Below, one piece after another: positions 6,251 to 9,580 of a stretch of DNA of 9,580 nt. A model generated the notes under the pieces. That model did not search any database and had not been told where the DNA came from. It worked only from the letters and a program-made list of their open reading frames with translations. The stretch's first letter is position 1. Every line of letters begins with the position of its first letter. The position numbers and the translations under genes were made by a program. Source of the stretch: Bacillota bacterium (GTDB lineage Bacteria; Bacillota_B; Desulfitobacteriia; Desulfitobacteriales; Desulfitobacteriaceae). The stretch spans positions 1 through 9,580 of the forward strand of contig JAJYAS010000086.1 in NCBI GenBank assembly GCA_021779415.1, written 5' to 3'.

Positions 6251-7957
6251 TCAGGTCCTCTCGGGCATAGTCTTCAGTTTATTATAAAGTGTGGCTAGAG
6301 ATATCTTTAAAGCATTGGCCGCTTGCTTCTTTCCCTCCATTGAATTTCCATAACGTTTCAAAGCCCATTGAATCATTTGCTTTTCCATTTCTTCAATGGG
6401 CATAATTACTCCAATTACCTGTTTCTCCTGAATTGACCCCTGGGAGTCTACGAAATTCAGAATATGTTTATGGGTAATTATATCTTCCTCCACCGTCACC
6501 ATTGCCCGTTCCACAACATTTTGGAGCTCCCGGATATTACCGGGCCAATCGTATTTCATTAATAGTTCCTCCGCTTGGGCTGTTAATCCAACGACATGTT
6601 TACCGAACTTACGATTAAACTTGACAATGAGGGAATGCGCATAAGCCGGAATATCTTCTTTGTGTTTACGTAGTGGCGGTAAGCGTAATTCCAGAACATT
6701 GAGTCGGTAATATAGATCTTCTCTAAAATCCCCCCGTCTAGACATCTCCATTAAGTTTCGATTGGTCGCTGAAATTACGCGCACATCCACTTTAATAGTT
6801 TGCGCCCCTCCAACTCTCTCAAACTCCATTTCCTGAATAACTCGTAGAAGTTTGGCCTGCAAATAAGGATTCATATCTCCAATCTCATCTAAAAAAATTG
6901 TTCCACCGTTAGCCAACTCCATCTTTCCAAGCTTTGTTTTCAGTGCACCCGTGAAGGCCCCCTTTTCATGCCCGAAAAATTCGCTTTCGAGTAATGACTC
7001 AGGAATTGCTGCACAGTTCACCTTGATAAATGGCTTATCCCTACGTAAACTAGCTCCATGAATCGCATGAGCAAATAGTTCCTTTCCGGTACCTGATTCT
7101 CCGGTAATCAGAATGGTCGAATCGCTCTTTGCAGCTTTGCGGGCCAAATCCAAAGCACATTCAAATTCTGGATGGCTACCGATCAGATCATCAAATGAGT
7201 AGTGGCTAGTAGAGATTTGGTTGATTCGGGTTTGCAAATCATCGATTACTTGATTGGACGCTTTCAACTGTTCCATCAACCTATAGATGTCCGTCAGTGG
7301 TTGAAAAACCACAACAGCGCCTTCCATTTTCCCTTCAACCACAATGGGAGATGCATTAGAAATCACATCCGCATTCGATCCTCCGACTACTGATCGATGG
7401 GCGAACACTGCTTCATGGGTCCGCAAAGACCGCGCCAGTGCACTACTTGGAGAAACATCGAAAATATTTTGTCCAATTCGCTGACCCGCAGGAATTGAGG
7501 TAACACGACTAAACGAAGGATTGACGTACTTAATACATCCGTCAATCCCCGCTACTTCAATAGCTTCTTGGACTGAGTTCAGGATGGCGTCGAGTTCTCC
7601 TTTTAAGCGTTTAATATCTGCCAACTTTTCTTTCTCTTCAATAATATGCATCATCAGATTAGCCCCTTGGGCTTCAATTACAGCACTGGTTTTTTCTTTG
7701 CTCTGTTCAATTTGTTGTTGTACTTCTGGCAAGCCTGTCGCTTCGAGTATCACATCGAGATTGGCTACCTGTAAAAATTCCTCTAACGATTTACAGGTCG
7801 GCACTCCATCTAACCGCGCCATTTCCATCCCCGGTGTACTTTCTAAACGATCGCATACCATGCAAATCACAATTTGTTCAACGCTACGTAGCGTTTTATA
7901 GACTGTCGTCCCCCCCTGTCCCATGCCGACAATACCCAATTTTATCTTATGTGTCAT
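6251..7957 (-). CDS. Sigma-54-dependent activator with N-terminal NAD-type Rossmann domain, PAS, AAA+ and Fis HTH
   Basis: An enhancer-binding transcription activator of about 568 aa. The N-terminus (about 1-105) looks like a dehydrogenase-type Rossmann domain: KLGIVGMGQGG is a GxGxGG loop, and acidic D36 ends the second strand, as in NAD(H) binders. ILEATG and IEAQGANLMMHI follow. A short coiled segment leads to a PAS domain (about 120-225). The AAA+ domain has Walker A GESGTGKE (286-293), the sigma-54 contact loop GAFTGA (333-338) and Walker B TIFLDEIG (353-360). A Fis-type HTH closes the protein (about 530-563, KKQAANALKISLATLYNKL). It lies directly upstream of the sigma-54-controlled sdhCAB operon, so that operon is the likely target. 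The start is ATG 7957, with a run of Gs about 9 nt upstream. ATG 7966 abuts that run and is the alternative. Nucleotide or redox sensing is inference. Confidence 0.93.
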   Translation of the reverse strand: MTHKIKLGIVGMGQGGTTVYKTLRSVEQIVICMVCDRLESTPGMEMARLDGVPTCKSLEEFLQVANLDVILEATGLPEVQQQIEQSKEKTSAVIEAQGANLMMHIIEEKEKLADIKRLKGELDAILNSVQEAIEVAGIDGCIKYVNPSFSRVTSIPAGQRIGQNIFDVSPSSALARSLRTHEAVFAHRSVVGGSNADVISNASPIVVEGKMEGAVVVFQPLTDIYRLMEQLKASNQVIDDLQTRINQISTSHYSFDDLIGSHPEFECALDLARKAAKSDSTILITGESGTGKELFAHAIHGASLRRDKPFIKVNCAAIPESLLESEFFGHEKGAFTGALKTKLGKMELANGGTIFLDEIGDMNPYLQAKLLRVIQEMEFERVGGAQTIKVDVRVISATNRNLMEMSRRGDFREDLYYRLNVLELRLPPLRKHKEDIPAYAHSLIVKFNRKFGKHVVGLTAQAEELLMKYDWPGNIRELQNVVERAMVTVEEDIITHKHILNFVDSQGSIQEKQVIGVIMPIEEMEKQMIQWALKRYGNSMEGKKQAANALKISLATLYNKLKTMPERT

Positions 7958-7998
7958 ACCTTTCATCCCCCGCCAGAATAATCCGACTGATTATAATT

Positions 7999-8012
7999 AT
8001 TAGAATATTCTA
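7999..8012. promoter_or_regulatory. Palindrome TAGAATATTCTA upstream of the activator gene, possible autoregulatory site
   Basis: TAGAATATTCTA (8001-8012) is a perfect 12-bp palindrome about 45 bp before the activator start. With the two preceding bases it holds ATTAGAATA, which is also in the right arm of the enhancer-like palindrome at 6224-6232. This suggests that the activator may bind its own leader. The region is very A/T-rich. Confidence 0.3.
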
Positions 8013-8103
8013 TTTCCACTCCCTGATCTCCTACCATTTTTTAGCTACTTATAATATTTTTTATAATTTAAAGTGATCTTTCCTTCCTTTTAATGATTAA
8101 TAC

Positions 8104-8131
8104 TGTATACCTACAAAATATCTCTTGTCAG
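8104..8131 (-). promoter_or_regulatory. Candidate sigma-A promoter for the activator gene
   Basis: On the minus strand CTGACA (8131-8126; 5 of 6) is followed after 16 nt by TATACA (8109-8104; 4 of 6). The leader to ATG 7957 would be about 140 nt. Its -35 overlaps the candidate -35 of the divergent glutamine synthetase gene. The -10 lies inside ATACTGTATAC, an 11-mer also present at 2786-2796 beside the malic enzyme promoter. Confidence 0.35.
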
Positions 8132-8153
8132 GCGACAAATAACATGATAACTT
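8125..8153 (+). promoter_or_regulatory. Candidate sigma-A promoter for glutamine synthetase
   Basis: TTGTCA (8125-8130; 5 of 6) is followed after 17 nt by the weak TAACTT (8148-8153; 3 of 6). Initiation near 8160 would place the leader hairpins at 8169-8231 inside the transcript. The -10 is poor, so the true promoter could be further upstream in the A/T-rich stretch around 8050-8070, where isolated TATAAT hexamers occur without good -35 partners. Confidence 0.35.
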
Positions 8154-8168
8154 AAGACTATATTAAAT

Positions 8169-8184
8169 GAAGCAATGGCGCTTC
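8169..8184 (+). promoter_or_regulatory. ANTAR-target-like hexaloop hairpin in the glutamine synthetase leader
   Basis: GAAGC (8169-8173) pairs with GCTTC (8180-8184) around the six-base loop AATGGC. The loop has A in position 1 and G in position 4 and is closed by a C-G pair, the hallmark of RNAs bound by ANTAR-domain antiterminators. The 3' arm bases 8181-8184 are also the base of the following terminator stem, so the two hairpins exclude each other. ANTAR targets normally have a second hexaloop hairpin upstream. None is clear here, which lowers confidence. Confidence 0.55.
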
Positions 8185-8231
8185 TTAAAGATTGAAAAAC
8201 AATCTTTAGGGGGAGTCTTTTTGTTTTTTTT
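8181..8231 (+). terminator. Intrinsic terminator/attenuator in the glutamine synthetase leader
   Basis: Bases 8181-8194 pair with 8200-8213 around an AAAAA loop. The inner nine pairs (TAAAGATTG/CAATCTTTA) are perfect, and five more pairs, three of them G-U, extend the stem. A U-rich run follows at 8216-8231. It lies 42 bp before the start codon, in the leader and not after a gene, so it should act as an attenuator relieved by the overlapping hexaloop hairpin. Confidence 0.7.
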
Positions 8232-8273
8232 ATGAAACTATTAACAATCAGACAATGGAAGGGGTTATGAAAA

Positions 8274-9580
8274 ATGGATATCTTTGGTGAAAATGTGTTT
8301 AATGACGCTATTATGAAAGAACGTTTACCGAAAGCAACCTACAAATCCCTACGTAAAACAATCGAGCAAGGACTTTCTCTCGACCCCGGTGTCGCAGAGA
8401 TCGTGGCTAATTCTATGAAGGACTGGGCAATTGAAAAAGGAGCGACACATTTCACACACTGGTTCCAACCCTTAACAGGAATCACAGCTGAAAAACACGA
8501 CTCCTTCATCTCCCCTACTGCGAATGGGCGTGTGGTTATGGAATTCTCCGGCAAAGAGCTGATTCAAGGAGAACCAGATGCTTCCTCCTTCCCCAGTGGT
8601 GGAATTCGAGCTACATTTGAAGCAAGAGGCTACACATCTTGGGACTGCACCTCCCCCGCTTTTCTTAAAGAAGATGCTGGCTCCTTAACCCTCTGCATTC
8701 CAACAGCTTTCTGCTCTTATACTGGAGAAGCCCTTGATAAAAAGACCCCACTTTTACGCTCCATGCAGGCTCTATCCAAGCAAGCCTTGCGCGTATTACG
8801 ACTCTTTGGTAACACCACAGCCACTCATGTCACGAGCACTGTTGGTGCGGAACAAGAGTATTTCCTTGTAGACAAGAAATTTTTTGATCAACGTATGGAC
8901 CTCATGCTTACTGGTCGAACTTTATTTGGATCTATGGCTCCTAAGGGCCAGGAAATGGAAGATCATTATTTCGGGAGCCTCAAAACTCGTGTGGCTGCTT
9001 TTATGCATGATTTGAATGTGGACTTATGGAAATTAGGTGTTCTGGCCAAGACCCAGCATAATGAAGTAGCTCCTGGTCAGTTTGAGCTTGCGCCCATATT
9101 TGGAACGACAAACATTGCAACTGACCACAACCAACTGGTTATGGACAGCATGAAAAAGGTAGCCCTTCGTCATGACATGGTTTGCCTCCTTCATGAAAAA
9201 CCTTTTGCAGGAGTCAACGGTTCAGGCAAACATAACAATTGGTCGATGTCCACAGACGATGGGCAGAATCTCCTAGACCCAGGCCCAACTCCTCACGAAA
9301 ACTTCCAGTTTCTTACTATAGTATGTGCTGTAGTAAAAGCGGTTGATGATTATGCTGAGTTACTCCGAGTTTCCGCAGCAACTCCTGGCAATGATCACCG
9401 TCTCGGTGCGAACGAAGCACCTCCAGCCATTATTTCCATCTTCTTAGGCGACCAACTCACAGATATTTTCGCTCAACTTCAAAATGGAGGGCTCAAACGG
9501 TCTCTCCAAGGAGAAAAAATGGCCAGTGGCGTAGAGACTTTACCCGCCTTCCGCAAAGACTCAACCGATCGTAATCGTAC
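8274..9580 (+). CDS. glnN: Glutamine synthetase type III (N-terminal part)
   Basis: Partial: ATG 8274 to the window edge gives about 435 of the roughly 700 residues usual for type III glutamine synthetase. The enzyme makes glutamine from glutamate, ammonia and ATP in the cytoplasm. Landmarks include HWFQPLTG (62-69), [19 protein letters not shown] (106-124), [11 protein letters not shown] with metal-binding glutamates (190-200), [14 protein letters not shown] (263-276), [19 protein letters not shown] (307-325; substrate-binding region) and [15 protein letters not shown] (372-386). These are type III signatures and not those of GlnA types I or II. GGAAGGGG lies 9 nt before the ATG. An ATG at 8267 opens only a seven-codon frame. 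The gene is divergent from the activator and unrelated to the dicarboxylate genes in function. Its leader suggests control by antitermination. Confidence 0.95.
   Translation, partial: MDIFGENVFNDAIMKERLPKATYKSLRKTIEQGLSLDPGVAEIVANSMKDWAIEKGATHFTHWFQPLTGITAEKHDSFISPTANGRVVMEFSGKELIQGEPDASSFPSGGIRATFEARGYTSWDCTSPAFLKEDAGSLTLCIPTAFCSYTGEALDKKTPLLRSMQALSKQALRVLRLFGNTTATHVTSTVGAEQEYFLVDKKFFDQRMDLMLTGRTLFGSMAPKGQEMEDHYFGSLKTRVAAFMHDLNVDLWKLGVLAKTQHNEVAPGQFELAPIFGTTNIATDHNQLVMDSMKKVALRHDMVCLLHEKPFAGVNGSGKHNNWSMSTDDGQNLLDPGPTPHENFQFLTIVCAVVKAVDDYAELLRVSAATPGNDHRLGANEAPPAIISIFLGDQLTDIFAQLQNGGLKRSLQGEKMASGVETLPAFRKDSTDRNR

Noticed and set aside
7521..7901. Plus-strand open frame of 126 codons opposite the sigma-54 activator
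   Set aside because: It is antisense to the conserved Rossmann/PAS region, and its composition is that of a shadow frame.
8050..8067. Two TATAAT hexamers upstream of glutamine synthetase
   Set aside because: They lie in an A/T-rich run with no acceptable -35 at the right distance; kept only as a fallback for an upstream promoter.
8159..8164. TATATT as the -10 of glutamine synthetase
   Set aside because: It has no -35 partner at 16-18 nt, and initiation would fall inside the hexaloop hairpin.
8339..8554. Minus-strand 71-codon frame inside the glutamine synthetase gene
   Set aside because: The plus strand encodes unmistakable type III glutamine synthetase here.

Overview
The window looks like a low-to-mid-GC Gram-positive anaerobe of the Clostridia; a Desulfosporosinus- or Desulfitobacterium-like Peptococcaceae member is my best guess. 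This rests on gene content and protein style, not on a search: a Bacillus/Wolinella-type di-haem SdhC with SdhA and SdhB, a short YtsJ-like malic enzyme, a YcbB-domain (GlnL-like) response regulator, a sigma-54 activator and a type III glutamine synthetase. Shine-Dalgarno sites are strong GGAGG types.

Layout. Seven of the eight genes read on the minus strand. In transcription order from right to left they are: a sigma-54-dependent activator (7957-6251), sdhC (5967-5359), sdhA (5337-3601), sdhB (3586-2834), malic enzyme (2705-1476), a REC-YcbB response regulator (1298-435) and the N-terminal part of a GltP/DctA-family Na+/H+ dicarboxylate or acidic amino-acid symporter (275 to beyond base 1). 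At the right end a type III glutamine synthetase gene reads on the plus strand from 8274 and runs off the window. No RNA genes, insertion sequences, CRISPR arrays or pseudogenes were seen.

How it works together. The minus-strand genes form a C4-dicarboxylate module. SdhCAB interconverts succinate and fumarate with the (mena)quinone pool, malic enzyme links malate to pyruvate, and the symporter plausibly imports substrates. Fumarase, needed to join the two enzyme steps, is not here. The sdhCAB operon is preceded by a full-consensus sigma-54 (-24/-12) promoter, and the gene directly upstream encodes a sigma-54 activator. A 27-bp near-perfect palindrome about 190 bp upstream of the promoter is the likely enhancer. 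The activator has an unusual N-terminal NAD-type Rossmann domain followed by PAS, AAA+ and Fis-type HTH, which suggests that it couples nucleotide or redox state to sdh expression. Malic enzyme and the response regulator each have their own candidate sigma-A promoter, and a terminator separates them.

The glutamine synthetase leader carries a hexaloop hairpin of the ANTAR-target type. Its 3' arm is also the 5' arm of an intrinsic terminator, so RNA-level antitermination is likely.

Several start codons were moved inwards from the longest reading frame on the evidence of Shine-Dalgarno position: the response regulator (TTG), malic enzyme, sdhB, sdhA, sdhC and, less certainly, the activator.
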